DNA of 64,000 bases from Sneathiella sp. P13V-1 (GCF_015143595.1 NZ_WYEU01000002.1:186001-250000); one strand, 5' to 3'; counted from the stretch's first letter, positions 30,344 to 39,596 are shown. Notes: generated from the sequence alone by a model not told the origin. Numbers and translations are program-made.

Positions 30344-30371
30344 TTGCATTTTTGTGAATAAACTCTATAAA
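30344..30371 (+). promoter_or_regulatory. Putative promoter of the ATP12-pcc unit
   Basis: TTGCAT (30344-30349), a 16-nt spacer, TATAAA (30366-30371), 50 nt before the ATP12-family ATG. A small TTGCT/AGCAA stem lies in the leader. Confidence 0.4.
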
Positions 30372-30420
30372 CCTAACGACTGTTTGCTAAAGGGAAGCAA
30401 GGCAGCGTTTAAGAGGCACT

Positions 30421-31116
30421 ATGAAAAGATTTTATAAACAGGCCACTAGTGGAGAAGTTGAAGAGGGATTTACCGTCCTTCTTGATGGCCGAGCTATAAA
30501 AACACCAGCAAAAGCACCGCTGGTTTTGCCAAGTGTCGCCCTTGCAGATGCCATCGCCGCTGAATGGGATGCGCAGGAAGAAGATGTTGCCCCGAAAACC
30601 ATGCCTTTGATGCGATATGCCGCCACTGCAATTGACCGGGTGACACCACAACGCCAGCAGGTCATTGATGATCTGGCGGCATATGGTGAAACAGATCTTG
30701 TGTGCTACCGCGCTACCTATCCTGAAAAACTGGTGAGTAAGCAACGCGAGGCTTGGGATCCGCTGGTTGACTGGGTGAGGGAGGCACATGATGCCGAATT
30801 AACTGTAGTCGAAGGTGTCGGCTATGTTGCGCAAGATCCAAAAAGCCTTCAACAGATGAAAGCTGTTCTAGAAGCACAAAGCGACCTACAATTGGCAGCA
30901 ATTCATGATATTGTTAGTCTGAGTGGATCACTGGTTGTATCCTTGGCTGTCATGGCAGGGAAACTGGATGCCGAAGAAGCGTTTGAGATCAGTGAGCTTG
31001 ACGAAACCCACGTCGTAGAAGAGTGGGGAGAAGATTCCGAGGCGGCGGAGAGAAGAATAAACAACAAAGCCAGCCTGGTTTCCGCAGTAGAATTTTTAAA
31101 ACTATGTGATCGTTGA
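30421..31116 (+). CDS. ATP12-family F1-ATPase assembly chaperone
   Basis: 231 residues. Related to mitochondrial Atp12, which chaperones the F1 alpha subunit. KRFYKQATSGEVEEGFTVLLDGRAIKTP is the family start (seen as KRFYKQA and VLLDGRAIKTP). AIAAEWDAQ, the MPLMRYAATAIDR box and the C-terminal LSGSLVVSLAVMAGKLDAEEA are strongly conserved. GAGGCACT gives the SD. ATP12 homologues are essentially confined to alphaproteobacteria and mitochondria among these lineages, which supports the taxonomic call. Confidence 0.92.
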   Translation: MKRFYKQATSGEVEEGFTVLLDGRAIKTPAKAPLVLPSVALADAIAAEWDAQEEDVAPKTMPLMRYAATAIDRVTPQRQQVIDDLAAYGETDLVCYRATYPEKLVSKQREAWDPLVDWVREAHDAELTVVEGVGYVAQDPKSLQQMKAVLEAQSDLQLAAIHDIVSLSGSLVVSLAVMAGKLDAEEAFEISELDETHVVEEWGEDSEAAERRINNKASLVSAVEFLKLCDR

Positions 31117-31155
31117 CAGATAGTCCGGCAAAAGCCGCACAGTCAGGGAGTAGAA

Positions 31156-32688
31156 ATGAAAGATATTATAAGACAACTGGAAGAAAAACGAGCCAAGGCC
31201 CGTCTGGGAGGTGGTCAGAAGCGTATCGACAGCCAGCATTCCAAAGGAAAGCTGACTGCGCGTGAACGTATCGAATTTTTGCTGGACGAAGGCTCCTTTG
31301 AAGAATGGGATATGTTCGTTGAGCATCGCTGCACTGAATTTGGCATGGAAGACAACAAAGTTACCGGCGAAGGTGTGATCACAGGTCACGGTACCATCAA
31401 CGGTAAACTGGTCTTTGTTTTCTCTCAGGACTTCACCGTATTTGGCGGATCCCTGTCTGAATATCACGCGAAGAAAATCTGCAAGATCATGGATAAAGCT
31501 GTCCAGGTCGGTGCGCCAGTCATTGGTATCAACGACTCCGGTGGTGCCCGTATTCAGGAAGGCATCGACAGCCTTGCAGGTTACGCAGAAGTGTTCCAGC
31601 GTAATGTGATGGCATCCGGTGTGATCCCACAGATTTCTGTGATTATGGGTCCATGTGCCGGTGGTGCAGTATACTCCCCAGCGATGACAGACTTCATCTT
31701 CATGGTACGTGACAGTTCCTATATGTTCGTTACGGGCCCTGACGTTGTGAAAACTGTAACCAACGAAACGGTCACAGCAGAAGAACTCGGGGGTGCAAGC
31801 ACTCACACGTCCAAGTCATCTGTAGCGGATAACGCCTATGACAATGATGTGGAAGCCCTGACAGAGGTTCGCCGTCTTGTAGACTTCCTGCCTTCCTCCA
31901 ACCGCGAGGTGTCTCCAATCCGTGAGAGTTTTGATGATCCGGATCGTAAGGAAATGTCACTGGATACACTGGTTCCAGAAAATCCAAACAAACCATATGA
32001 CATGATGGAACTGGTTGAGAAGCTGGTTGATGAGGGTGATTTCTTTGAAATTCAGCCTGATTTTGCGAAAAATATCCTTACAGGTTTTGCCCGTATCGAA
32101 GGGCAGACAGTGGGTATCGTGGCTAACCAGCCAATGGTTCTTGCCGGTTGTCTGGATATTGACAGCTCCCGTAAAGCGGCACGCTTCGTTCGTTACTGTG
32201 ACTGTTTTGATATTCCGATCGTGACACTGGTTGACGTTCCGGGCTTCCTGCCAGGTACAGCGCAGGAATATGGCGGAATTATTAAACACGGTGCGAAACT
32301 TCTGTATGCGTATGCCGAAGCCACAACTGCCAAAGTCACTGTGATTACCCGTAAGGCTTACGGTGGTGCCTATGACGTGATGTCTTCCAAGCACCTTCGT
32401 GGTGACGTGAACTACGCCTGGCCGTCTGCGGAAATTGCTGTGATGGGTGCGAAAGGTGCGGTGGAGATTATCTTCCGAGGCGAGATCGGAGATGACGCCA
32501 AAATTCAGGCACGAACCAATGAATATCAGGAACGTTTCGCCAATCCGTTTATCGCAGGCAGTCGCGGATTTATTGATGATGTGATTATGCCAAATAACAC
32601 ACGTCATCGTGTCGCAAGCTCCCTTCGGATGCTGAAAAACAAACAAGTTGAAAATCCGTGGAAAAAACATGGCAACATTCCGCTTTAA
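31156..32688 (+). CDS. pccB: Propionyl-CoA carboxylase beta (carboxyltransferase) subunit
   Basis: Transfers CO2 from carboxybiotin to propionyl-CoA, giving methylmalonyl-CoA. 510 residues, full length. The N- and C-terminal carboxyltransferase domains show the oxyanion-hole glycines ([59 protein letters not shown]). Length and sequence resemble PccB, not the methylcrotonyl-CoA enzyme (compare the gene at 63348). Directly upstream of pccA, so the two form the holoenzyme. Confidence 0.95.
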   Translation: MKDIIRQLEEKRAKARLGGGQKRIDSQHSKGKLTARERIEFLLDEGSFEEWDMFVEHRCTEFGMEDNKVTGEGVITGHGTINGKLVFVFSQDFTVFGGSLSEYHAKKICKIMDKAVQVGAPVIGINDSGGARIQEGIDSLAGYAEVFQRNVMASGVIPQISVIMGPCAGGAVYSPAMTDFIFMVRDSSYMFVTGPDVVKTVTNETVTAEELGGASTHTSKSSVADNAYDNDVEALTEVRRLVDFLPSSNREVSPIRESFDDPDRKEMSLDTLVPENPNKPYDMMELVEKLVDEGDFFEIQPDFAKNILTGFARIEGQTVGIVANQPMVLAGCLDIDSSRKAARFVRYCDCFDIPIVTLVDVPGFLPGTAQEYGGIIKHGAKLLYAYAEATTAKVTVITRKAYGGAYDVMSSKHLRGDVNYAWPSAEIAVMGAKGAVEIIFRGEIGDDAKIQARTNEYQERFANPFIAGSRGFIDDVIMPNNTRHRVASSLRMLKNKQVENPWKKHGNIPL

Positions 32689-32712
32689 GGTGATAGGGAG
32701 AGGTTAAATACT

Positions 32713-34680
32713 ATGTTCAAGAAAATCCTGATCGCCAACCGTGGCGAGATTGCGTGTCGTGTTATCCGTTCTGCCCGTGATATGGGTATTGCAACGGTTG
32801 CCGTTTATTCCGATGCGGATGATGGTGCCATGCACATGCGTATGGCTGACGAAGCCGTCCATATTGGTCCGTCTGCCGCCGCTGAAAGTTACCTGATCAT
32901 CGAAAAGATCATTCAGGCCTGTAAAGACACAGGCGCAGAAGCGGTGCACCCGGGTTATGGTTTCCTTTCTGAAAACCAGGACTTTGCAGATGCATTGGCG
33001 AAAGAAAACATTGCCTTTATTGGCCCAGGCAAAAAAGCTATCGCCTCTATGGGTGATAAAATTGCGTCCAAAAAACTGGCGCTGGATGCAGGTGTTAATA
33101 CTGTTCCAGGGCACATGGATCTGATTGATGACGCGGATCACGCTGTAAAGATTTCATCCGAAATCGGATACCCTGTGATGATTAAAGCCTCCGCCGGTGG
33201 TGGTGGTAAAGGTATGCGTGTTGCGTTTAATGACGAAGAAGCCCGTGAAGGTTTCCAGTCAGCGAAAAACGAAGCCATCAGCAGCTTTGGTGATGACCGT
33301 ATCTTTATCGAGAAATTCGTTGTGGACCCGCGCCACATCGAAATTCAGGTTTTGGCCGACAAGCACGGTAATTGCATCTATCTGGGCGAACGTGAATGTT
33401 CTATTCAACGTCGTCACCAGAAAGTTATCGAAGAAGCGCCAAGCCCGTTTCTGGACGAAGAACTCCGTAAAGCAATGGGTGAGCAGGCTGTGGCTTTGGC
33501 CAAAGAAGTGGATTACCACTCTGCCGGTACAGTTGAGTTTATCGTTGGTGCAGATCGCAACTTCTACTTCCTGGAAATGAATACACGTTTGCAGGTGGAA
33601 CATCCGGTTACAGAACTGATCACTGGTGTTGACCTTGTTGAGCAGATGATCCGTGTTGCCAACGGCGAAGAGCTTAAGATCAAACAGGAAGATGTAAAAC
33701 TTACGGGTTGGGCTGTTGAAAGCCGTTTGTATGCGGAAGATCCATATCGTGGCTTCCTGCCATCCATTGGCCGTCTGAGCCGTTACAGCGCGCCAGAAGG
33801 TGCTGCGGTTCGTGTGGACACTGGTGTGAACGAAGGTTCTGAAATCACTATGTTCTACGATCCGATGATCGCGAAGCTCTGTACATATGGTGACACCCGT
33901 GAAGAAGCCATCGAAGAGATGTCAAAAGCGCTGGACGCCTATCAGGTTGAAGGTATCGCTCACAACATCAACTTCCTGAACGCTGTGTGTAATCATCCAC
34001 GCTTTAAAGCTGGTAATCTGACAACCGGCTTTATTGCTGAAGAATACCCAGAAGGTTTCCATGGCGTTGAGCTGGCTGATGATGTCCGTGCGAACGTGGC
34101 CGCCATTGCTGCGCTTGTATCTTTGCGTAACGAAGCACGCGCAGTTGAGGGGATTGCTGATGCCCTTGGCGCTGAGTGGGTTGTTAGCGAAGGTGTTGAC
34201 CGTCATGACGACATTACGGTTGAGGACGCCGAAGGTGGTCTAGATGTAACTGTTGGTGATAAAATTCTGGCAGTGCGTTCAGATTGGACCCCAGGCGATG
34301 CACGTATCACCGCTGACATCAATGGTCAGGAAGTTATTGCCCTTGTGAAACTGAAACGCGGCGTTGTTGAAGTGACACATGGTGGTGCTGTTCTGGCCTT
34401 GGCTGTACGTCGTCCTCGTCTTGCGGAACTTGCTAAACTCATGCCGGTAAAAGAAGCACCGGATATGTCCAAATACCTGCTATGTCCAATGCCGGGTATG
34501 ATCGTGGCGGTTCATGTCAATGAAGGTGATGAAGTGAAAGCCGGTCAGGCTCTTGCTGTCGTCGAAGCCATGAAAATGGAAAATATCCTTCGTGCTGAAC
34601 AAGATGGTGTTGTCTCTGCGGTGAAAGCCGGGGCAGGGGATACCCTCGCCGTTGACGATATTATCCTAGAATTTGAATAG
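32713..34680 (+). CDS. pccA: Propionyl-CoA carboxylase alpha subunit (biotin carboxylase plus BCCP)
   Basis: Carboxylates its own biotin with ATP and bicarbonate. 655 residues. Biotin-carboxylase part (1-450) with KILIANRGEIACRVI, HPGYGFLSEN, the ATP-grasp glycine loop KASAGGGGKGMRV and EMNTRLQVEHPVTE. A BT/linker region follows, and the C-terminal biotinyl domain carries EAMKMEN, with the Lys as biotin site. Translated after pccB with a 24-nt spacer. Handles propionyl-CoA from Val, Ile, Met and odd-chain acids. Confidence 0.95.
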   Translation: MFKKILIANRGEIACRVIRSARDMGIATVAVYSDADDGAMHMRMADEAVHIGPSAAAESYLIIEKIIQACKDTGAEAVHPGYGFLSENQDFADALAKENIAFIGPGKKAIASMGDKIASKKLALDAGVNTVPGHMDLIDDADHAVKISSEIGYPVMIKASAGGGGKGMRVAFNDEEAREGFQSAKNEAISSFGDDRIFIEKFVVDPRHIEIQVLADKHGNCIYLGERECSIQRRHQKVIEEAPSPFLDEELRKAMGEQAVALAKEVDYHSAGTVEFIVGADRNFYFLEMNTRLQVEHPVTELITGVDLVEQMIRVANGEELKIKQEDVKLTGWAVESRLYAEDPYRGFLPSIGRLSRYSAPEGAAVRVDTGVNEGSEITMFYDPMIAKLCTYGDTREEAIEEMSKALDAYQVEGIAHNINFLNAVCNHPRFKAGNLTTGFIAEEYPEGFHGVELADDVRANVAAIAALVSLRNEARAVEGIADALGAEWVVSEGVDRHDDITVEDAEGGLDVTVGDKILAVRSDWTPGDARITADINGQEVIALVKLKRGVVEVTHGGAVLALAVRRPRLAELAKLMPVKEAPDMSKYLLCPMPGMIVAVHVNEGDEVKAGQALAVVEAMKMENILRAEQDGVVSAVKAGAGDTLAVDDIILEFE

Positions 34681-34688
34681 GATATAGA

Positions 34689-34967
34689 ATGCCGACTGTT
34701 CATGTCCGAATAACTGGCCGCGTGCAAGGGGTCGGGTATCGGGCATGGACAGTCGAACATGCCTCCCGTGCGGGGCTAACAGGCTGGGTTCGCAACCGAA
34801 GTGATGGTTCTGTGGAAGCAGTCCTTCAAGGAAGCGAAACAACTATTGAAGCGTTTCTGGCACGATGTCAGGAAGGGCCAAGATTTGCGAAAGTCTACTC
34901 TGTGACTACTGAAAGTATTGAAAAATCAGAGATTTTTTCTGATTTTACCCATAAGACAACGTTATAG
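34689..34967 (+). CDS. acyP: Acylphosphatase
   Basis: Small cytosolic enzyme hydrolysing acyl phosphates. 92 residues. GRVQGVGYRAW holds the catalytic Arg and GWVRNRSDGSVEAVLQG the catalytic Asn. Starts 8 nt after the pccA stop, so probably cotranscribed. Acylphosphatase next to pcc genes recurs in alphaproteobacteria; the functional link is inference. Confidence 0.92.
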   Translation: MPTVHVRITGRVQGVGYRAWTVEHASRAGLTGWVRNRSDGSVEAVLQGSETTIEAFLARCQEGPRFAKVYSVTTESIEKSEIFSDFTHKTTL

Positions 34968-34988
34968 AAAATACGTTCTGCTTGTAAT

Positions 34989-35645
34989 TCAGAGTATGAT
35001 TTTACCCATTTCGCCATATTTCAAAAACACTTTCTCGAAACTCTCTCGAAGCTCTATGTCAAATTCCGGTAAGGTCACGGGGATGCCCTGATTGACCAGT
35101 GACGTCACCCCATGCTCACTGATCCCGCATGGTACGATACCATCATAGTGGCTGAGGTCAGGTTCCACGTTGATGGATATGCCGTGAAAGCTCACCCATT
35201 TGCGAACCCGAACGCCGATGGCAGCGATTTTATCTTCGCGACTACCATTTTGTATCCAGACGCCAACACGGCCTTCGCGAATTTCACCTTTGATCTGATA
35301 TTGATCGAGGACGTCAATGACCCACTTTTCCATATCCTGCACGAAGGCACGAATGTCTGATCCCCGTTTTTTCAAATCCAACAGGACGTAAGCGATACGT
35401 TGGCCGGGACCGTGGTAGGTATACTGACCGCCACGTCCCGCATCATAAACCGGAAATTTATCGGGTTGAACCAGATCTTCGATCTTGGCACTTGTCCCTG
35501 CGGTGTAGAGTGGCGGGTGTTCTAACAACCAGACGAGCTCAGAGGCTGTTCCTTCGCGGATTGCGGCAGCACGCGCTTCCATTTCGGCAAGAGCTTCTTC
35601 GTAGGGGACAGGTGTATCTGATATTTTCCATTCAATTTCATGCAT
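34989..35645 (-). CDS. lipB: Octanoyl-[ACP]:protein N-octanoyltransferase LipB
   Basis: Moves octanoate from ACP to lipoyl domains in lipoate synthesis. 218 residues. [25 protein letters not shown], the Lys in [16 protein letters not shown] and the acyl-accepting Cys in [13 protein letters not shown] are all present. Convergent with acyP (21 nt apart) and divergent from the FliN-like gene. Confidence 0.95.
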   Translation of the reverse strand: MHEIEWKISDTPVPYEEALAEMEARAAAIREGTASELVWLLEHPPLYTAGTSAKIEDLVQPDKFPVYDAGRGGQYTYHGPGQRIAYVLLDLKKRGSDIRAFVQDMEKWVIDVLDQYQIKGEIREGRVGVWIQNGSREDKIAAIGVRVRKWVSFHGISINVEPDLSHYDGIVPCGISEHGVTSLVNQGIPVTLPEFDIELRESFEKVFLKYGEMGKIIL

Positions 35646-35660
35646 GGGCGGTTTATATCA

Positions 35661-35702
35661 CTGATTATCAGAACTGACAAAATGGGTTATTTCTGATATT
35701 TT
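35661..35702. promoter_or_regulatory. Palindromic elements between lipB and the FliN-like gene
   Basis: CTGATTATCAG (35661-35671) is a perfect 11-nt palindrome. TATCAGAA (35666-35673) is repeated inverted as TTCTGATA (35691-35698). TCTGATATTTT (35692-35702) recurs as a direct repeat at 35617-35627 inside the lipB N-terminal coding region. A possible regulator-binding site for the divergent pair; no family is recognised. Confidence 0.35.
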
Positions 35703-35763
35703 AAGAAAAAAGTAACCATGGATGATGGATAGTTCATCTTACACATAATTTTCGGGTGTTATT

Positions 35764-36012
35764 ATGCAAGATAAAGCGATCAAAGGCGTTGATGTAGAAA
35801 TCTCGGTCGTTCTGGGAAAGGCGATCATGCCTATTCACCAGCTCCTGAAAATGGGCCGTGGTGCGGTGATTGAGCTGGATACAAATGTAGATGACGATGC
35901 CACTGTTTTGGCAAATAACAAGCCGATTGCATATGGGGAAATTATCGTTGTTGATGACAATATCGGTATTTCCATCACCGATAAAATCAGCCCAAACCAG
36001 CAAGACGTCTGA
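35764..36012 (+). CDS. Orphan FliN/SpoA-domain flagellar-switch-like protein
   Basis: 82 residues consisting of little more than one SpoA (SurfE) domain: VDVEISVVLGKAIMPIHQLLKMGRGAVIELD, read as VDVEISVVLGKA and LLKMGRGAVIELD, then ANNKPIAYGEIIVVDDNIGISIT. These are the FliN C-ring signatures. Typical FliN proteins have an additional N-terminal region and lie in flagellar operons; none is present here. It could be a complete minimal FliN, a stand-alone SpoA protein analogous to the internal FliM/FliN-type products of secretion systems, or an adaptor. Stands alone between lipB and tRNA-Leu. Confidence 0.8.
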   Translation: MQDKAIKGVDVEISVVLGKAIMPIHQLLKMGRGAVIELDTNVDDDATVLANNKPIAYGEIIVVDDNIGISITDKISPNQQDV

Positions 36013-36102
36013 TCCCGCTAATTTATTTTCAAACTTTTGAAAAAAATATGTCATTTGGGCTTGCCAGCCCCCCGAACAAATGATATTTCCCTGCCTCACA
36101 GT

Positions 36103-36189
36103 GCGGCCGTGGCGGAATTGGTAGACGCGCAGCGTTGAGGTCGCTGTCCGGTAACACGGGTGGAAGTTCGAGTCTTCTCGGCCGCACCA
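36103..36189 (+). tRNA. tRNA-Leu (anticodon GAG)
   Basis: Class II tRNA, 87 nt including encoded CCA. Acceptor GCGGCCG (36103-36109) pairs with CGGCCGC (36179-36185), discriminator A. D loop GGAATTGGTAGACGC, anticodon stem CAGCG/CGCTG with loop TTGAGGT, giving anticodon GAG for CTC/CTT codons. Long variable arm (GTCCGGTAACACGGGT) and T arm GAAGTTCGAGTCTTC. A poor candidate promoter (TTGCCA at 36061, TATTTC at 36084) lies just upstream. Followed by a terminator. Confidence 0.97.
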
Positions 36190-36191
36190 AC

Positions 36192-36225
36192 AAAAAGCCC
36201 TCAGGGAAACCTGACGGGCTTTTTT
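36192..36225. terminator. Terminator after tRNA-Leu
   Basis: AAAAGCCC (36193-36200) pairs with GGGCTTTT (36216-36223), with an inner TCAGG/CCTGA stem closed by a GAAA tetraloop and a single bulged C. T run to 36225. It also faces the convergent lipoprotein gene ending at 36236. Confidence 0.9.
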
Positions 36226-36235
36226 GCTATCTTGT

Positions 36236-36949
36236 TTAGTTCAGTGAGAGTTCAGCTTCTTTGTTGATTGGCTGATCTCCCATTGCGAACAAGTAACAAT
36301 TACTTCCATTAGATTTAAGTTGGCACATCACATTCCCCATGTGAAGTAGGTCTTTTGGAGTTTCCTTTTTCATATCCCCTGTAATACTAAGAGATTGTTG
36401 GGATGTGATACCGTCTTCACTTATGAAGAAGAGTGCTCTTGAATATTTTTTCTGACGTTGAAGGTAGGTGGTGTAAGCGGACAGTTGCAGAGAAGTTATC
36501 TTATGCTGTGCTTCAGAGTATTCAGAAATTTTTAGAGGTGAATTAACAGTAGGTGGTGACAAAAGGGTGTTAATGAGATTTTTGTCGAGATTCTTCCAAA
36601 CTATCTCTCCGTCTACAGCTACAACTTTGCAGTTTCCAGAATAAGGTCGTTTTTGACACCGCTTGTGCCCTTCTGCCTTTGCAAACTCTACCCCCAAATG
36701 TTTCTTCTTGCCGGACCAAGATGTTCTGCCATTTTCGAGATCATACATAAAGACGTTGTGATGGTTCGGATATGTATTGAACACATATAAATAGGCATGA
36801 AAATGTGTGATTGCAGTGTTTGAAAAATTAGGAGTATCAACTGAATTGGCGTTAATTTCAGGTTCAGTTGTCTGGCATGCAGATATTGAAAATACAACGC
36901 TGATCAATAGAGCAGCTTTCAGCCATTTTTCAAATCGAACATGTATCAT
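36236..36949 (-). CDS. Hypothetical lipoprotein
   Basis: I do not recognise this gene. 237 residues with a lipoprotein signal: basic start, hydrophobic WLKAALLISVVFSI, lipobox ISAC with Cys25. The mature part is polar, with no membrane segments. The central stretch AKAEGHKRCQKRPYSGNCKVVAVDGEIVW has the two-Cys small-repeat look seen in secreted proteins that bear C-x(n)-C 'CK-x-AV-x-(D/N)' motifs. A second Cys pair (MCQL, NCYL) is near the C-terminus, suggesting disulfides. The coding region is noticeably more AT-rich than neighbours. Divergent from the histidine kinase, with 199 AT-rich nt between them. Confidence 0.75.
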   Translation of the reverse strand: MIHVRFEKWLKAALLISVVFSISACQTTEPEINANSVDTPNFSNTAITHFHAYLYVFNTYPNHHNVFMYDLENGRTSWSGKKKHLGVEFAKAEGHKRCQKRPYSGNCKVVAVDGEIVWKNLDKNLINTLLSPPTVNSPLKISEYSEAQHKITSLQLSAYTTYLQRQKKYSRALFFISEDGITSQQSLSITGDMKKETPKDLLHMGNVMCQLKSNGSNCYLFAMGDQPINKEAELSLN

Positions 36950-37148
36950 TTGTTTGTTTTCTCCCCCTTGATCAACAAGTAATGATAGAATATCATCCGT
37001 AGCTTATCATCTAAAAGAATAGATTTGAAGGAAAAATATAGCTCAGCCATTTGATAGCAGAATTGGACTTTTTTAATTTGCAAATAATTAACACTCTAAT
37101 ATTAGGCTTATGTGTTATTGTGCATGTTCTGAGGCTAGTAGAGTTTAG

Positions 37149-39128
37149 ATGAAATCCATTTCCTTATCTCAGAGAAAGAAGCTCGAGTTTGAGTTGATAA
37201 ACCTCTTTGATGTGGGGATGACGGTATATGACAACGACTTCAATGTTGTTCATATCAATCAAAAAGCGGTTGAGCTTCTGCGCCTGCCTGAACACTTACT
37301 CAAAGGGCAACTGACCTTATATGATATTCTGAAAAATAACGCTGAATTGGGGGATTACGGTCCCAACGCAGATGAAGACTTCATACTGGAGCGTATGGAG
37401 ATGTATACAGCGCTGAAGCCCTATGAGTTTGTTCGAAAGCGTAAAGATGGAACCTATTTAAAAGTTGTTGGTCAGCCCACAGGCGAAGGGGGATTTGCAA
37501 CCACCTATACAGATGTTACTGATCTGGAAGTCGCAAGGGAACTCGTTGAAACAGAGAATGTCGACCTTCTAAAACAGCTTGAAAAGAAAAGGTTCGAGCT
37601 TGAGGTTGAGAAAAATCGCATCGAGAGAGAAGCGACCCTCAAGGACGTTGTGTTGGAAAACACCTCTCATGGCATATCCCTGTTTGACCGGGATCTAAAA
37701 CTTGTTGTGGTCAATAAGCGGTTTAACGAAATCCTTAAATTTCCAGAAGAGCTGCTGCAACCCGGAACAGATATAGCTGAAATGTTTCGATACAATGCGA
37801 AACGTGGTGAATATGGTGACGTGGAAGACATAGAGGCATGCGTAGAAGAGAAGATGAATCTTGCCCGCCAGTTTTTGCCCCATAACTTTCAACGCCGTCT
37901 TGCTGATGGCTCCGTTATGGAGGTTATTGGAAAGCCTGTCCCCATGGGATTTGTCACAACCTATATGGATGTATCCGAAATTGTAAAAGCCAGAGAAGAG
38001 GTTGAAAATGCGCTTGAGCGACAACGAACTCTCGTTGAGGCAAGCCCTGCAGGGATGGGGATTACCAGCATTGATGGCGGTGAGGTTCTATATATCAATT
38101 CCAAAGGGGCTGAGATAAACGGCTTTTCCACCACTGAAGAGGCAATGGGAGTTCTTGCCGGCAACGATTGTTGGGTGAATCCAAAGGACCGCGCAAAATA
38201 TGTGGAGGAATTTGAGCGCACCGGGCATGTCAAAGCAAAAGAAGTGAAGTTTCGACGCCCTAATGGGGAAGAGTTTTGGAATTTATTATCTTGGGACCGT
38301 ATCAATTATCAGGGCAAGGACTGTGTTCTTTTCTGGCAGACTGACACAACCGAACAACATGACATTCAAGACCAATTGATGGAGACGGAGAAATTTGCTT
38401 CTCTAGGAGGCTTGGTCGCCGGCGTTGCCCATGAAATTAATACGCCCGTTGGGGTTGGGGTGACTGCTGTTTCTCAACTGCAAGAGATAATCAAGAATTG
38501 CGTTCGAGATATAGATAACGGAAGGTTGTCAAAATCTGCAATGGAGAAGTATTTGTCATCTGCAGAGAAAGCCTGTGATATCAGTCTTGTAAACCTGCAA
38601 AACGCCGCCCGTCTGATTAACAGCTTCAAACAGGTTTCTGTGGATCAGATTTCCGAAGATTGCAGACTCATAAAGGTACGAGACTACTTTGGTAGTATTC
38701 TGGAAAGCATGCTACCAGAGACTAAAAAAGCGCGGGTCACCGTTGAGTTCGATTGCCGGGAGGAGGATGTATTTAAAACTAATCCGGGGGCTATCGCTCA
38801 AATGATTACCAATCTCATTCAAAATGCCATTATTCACGGTTTGGTGGATAAAAAAAACGGGATCATTCAGCTTCAGGTGAAAATTGATCCTGCAAGAAAT
38901 ATGAGGATTAAATTCTCAGACAATGGAGTTGGTGTTCCTAAGGAAAACCTGAAAAAGATACTGGAGCCCTTCTATACCACGCGTCGCGGAATAGGCGGGA
39001 GCGGTCTTGGACTGAATATCGTCCACAACATTGTTGTCCACAAGCTCGGTGGTAAATTGAATGTCACGTCACCAAAAGATAGCGGTCTGGCATTTGAAAT
39101 TACGTTGCCTGAAAAGAATGACGAGTGA
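37149..39128 (+). CDS. Soluble multi-PAS sensor histidine kinase
   Basis: 659 residues, no membrane segment, so cytoplasmic. Two PAS_7-like domains (about 15-125 and 165-275), where GMTVYDNDFNVVHIN and GISLFDRDLKLVVVN are internally repetitive, are joined by a coiled coil (about 128-165). A third PAS (about 295-395) follows. A HisKA-like segment contains the phospho-acceptor His428 (VAHEINTP). The HATPase domain has the N box NLIQNAIIHG, DNGVGVP and GGSGLGLNIV. No receiver domain and no adjacent response regulator. Divergent from the lipoprotein gene, suggesting the two may be related, which is inference. Confidence 0.9.
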   Translation: MKSISLSQRKKLEFELINLFDVGMTVYDNDFNVVHINQKAVELLRLPEHLLKGQLTLYDILKNNAELGDYGPNADEDFILERMEMYTALKPYEFVRKRKDGTYLKVVGQPTGEGGFATTYTDVTDLEVARELVETENVDLLKQLEKKRFELEVEKNRIEREATLKDVVLENTSHGISLFDRDLKLVVVNKRFNEILKFPEELLQPGTDIAEMFRYNAKRGEYGDVEDIEACVEEKMNLARQFLPHNFQRRLADGSVMEVIGKPVPMGFVTTYMDVSEIVKAREEVENALERQRTLVEASPAGMGITSIDGGEVLYINSKGAEINGFSTTEEAMGVLAGNDCWVNPKDRAKYVEEFERTGHVKAKEVKFRRPNGEEFWNLLSWDRINYQGKDCVLFWQTDTTEQHDIQDQLMETEKFASLGGLVAGVAHEINTPVGVGVTAVSQLQEIIKNCVRDIDNGRLSKSAMEKYLSSAEKACDISLVNLQNAARLINSFKQVSVDQISEDCRLIKVRDYFGSILESMLPETKKARVTVEFDCREEDVFKTNPGAIAQMITNLIQNAIIHGLVDKKNGIIQLQVKIDPARNMRIKFSDNGVGVPKENLKKILEPFYTTRRGIGGSGLGLNIVHNIVVHKLGGKLNVTSPKDSGLAFEITLPEKNDE

Positions 39129-39240
39129 GTGTTTTAAACCACTCCCCAGCCCTCATCTTTAAAAAAAGAGAGCTTTCGATTATACTGAAGGGAGAAGCTA
39201 AGCTTCCTCAGTTTGGAATCTGATGGTTTGGGAGGGCTTG

Positions 39241-39579
39241 ATGGATCAGAGCGCAGAACAAATGGAGCAAACAAAAGAGTTTGCCAGTTTTAAAGAGTTT
39301 TACCCTTTTTACCTTAGTGAGCATTCAGATGTCACATGCAGGCGTTTGCACTTTATAGGAAGTGCACTTGTCCTTGTCGTGTTGGCGGCTGTTATCCTGA
39401 ACAGTTATTGGGTGCTGTTATGGACCTTGCCGGTTATTGGATACGGATTTGCCTGGGTGGGGCACTTCTTTTTTGAAAAGAACCGTCCTGCGACTTTCAA
39501 ATATCCTTTCTACAGCCTGATGGGGGATTGGGTGATGTTTAAGGATATCTTGATTGGACGAGTGAGCCTTCTAAAGTAG
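39241..39579 (+). CDS. Mpo1-like (DUF962) small membrane protein
   Basis: 112 residues from ATG 39241, 5 nt after GGAGG; an in-frame ATG at 39223 would add six residues. FKEFYPFYLSEHSDVTCRRLHFIG and GHFFFEKNRPATFKYPFYSLMGDW are the family signature (parts: LSEHSDVTCRRLHF, FFEKNRPATF). Two hydrophobic segments. Yeast Mpo1 is an Fe(II)-dependent dioxygenase in fatty-acid alpha-oxidation, and the His of SEH, RLHF and GHFFFE match the metal-binding His set. Bacterial substrate unknown. Confidence 0.82.
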   Translation: MDQSAEQMEQTKEFASFKEFYPFYLSEHSDVTCRRLHFIGSALVLVVLAAVILNSYWVLLWTLPVIGYGFAWVGHFFFEKNRPATFKYPFYSLMGDWVMFKDILIGRVSLLK

Positions 39580-39596
39580 TCCACCTGTCTATTATT

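Noticed and set aside
36103-36189. tRNA-Leu as a used island attachment site
   Set aside because: No duplicate of the tRNA 3' end and no integrase were found within the window, so insertion at this site remains unsupported.
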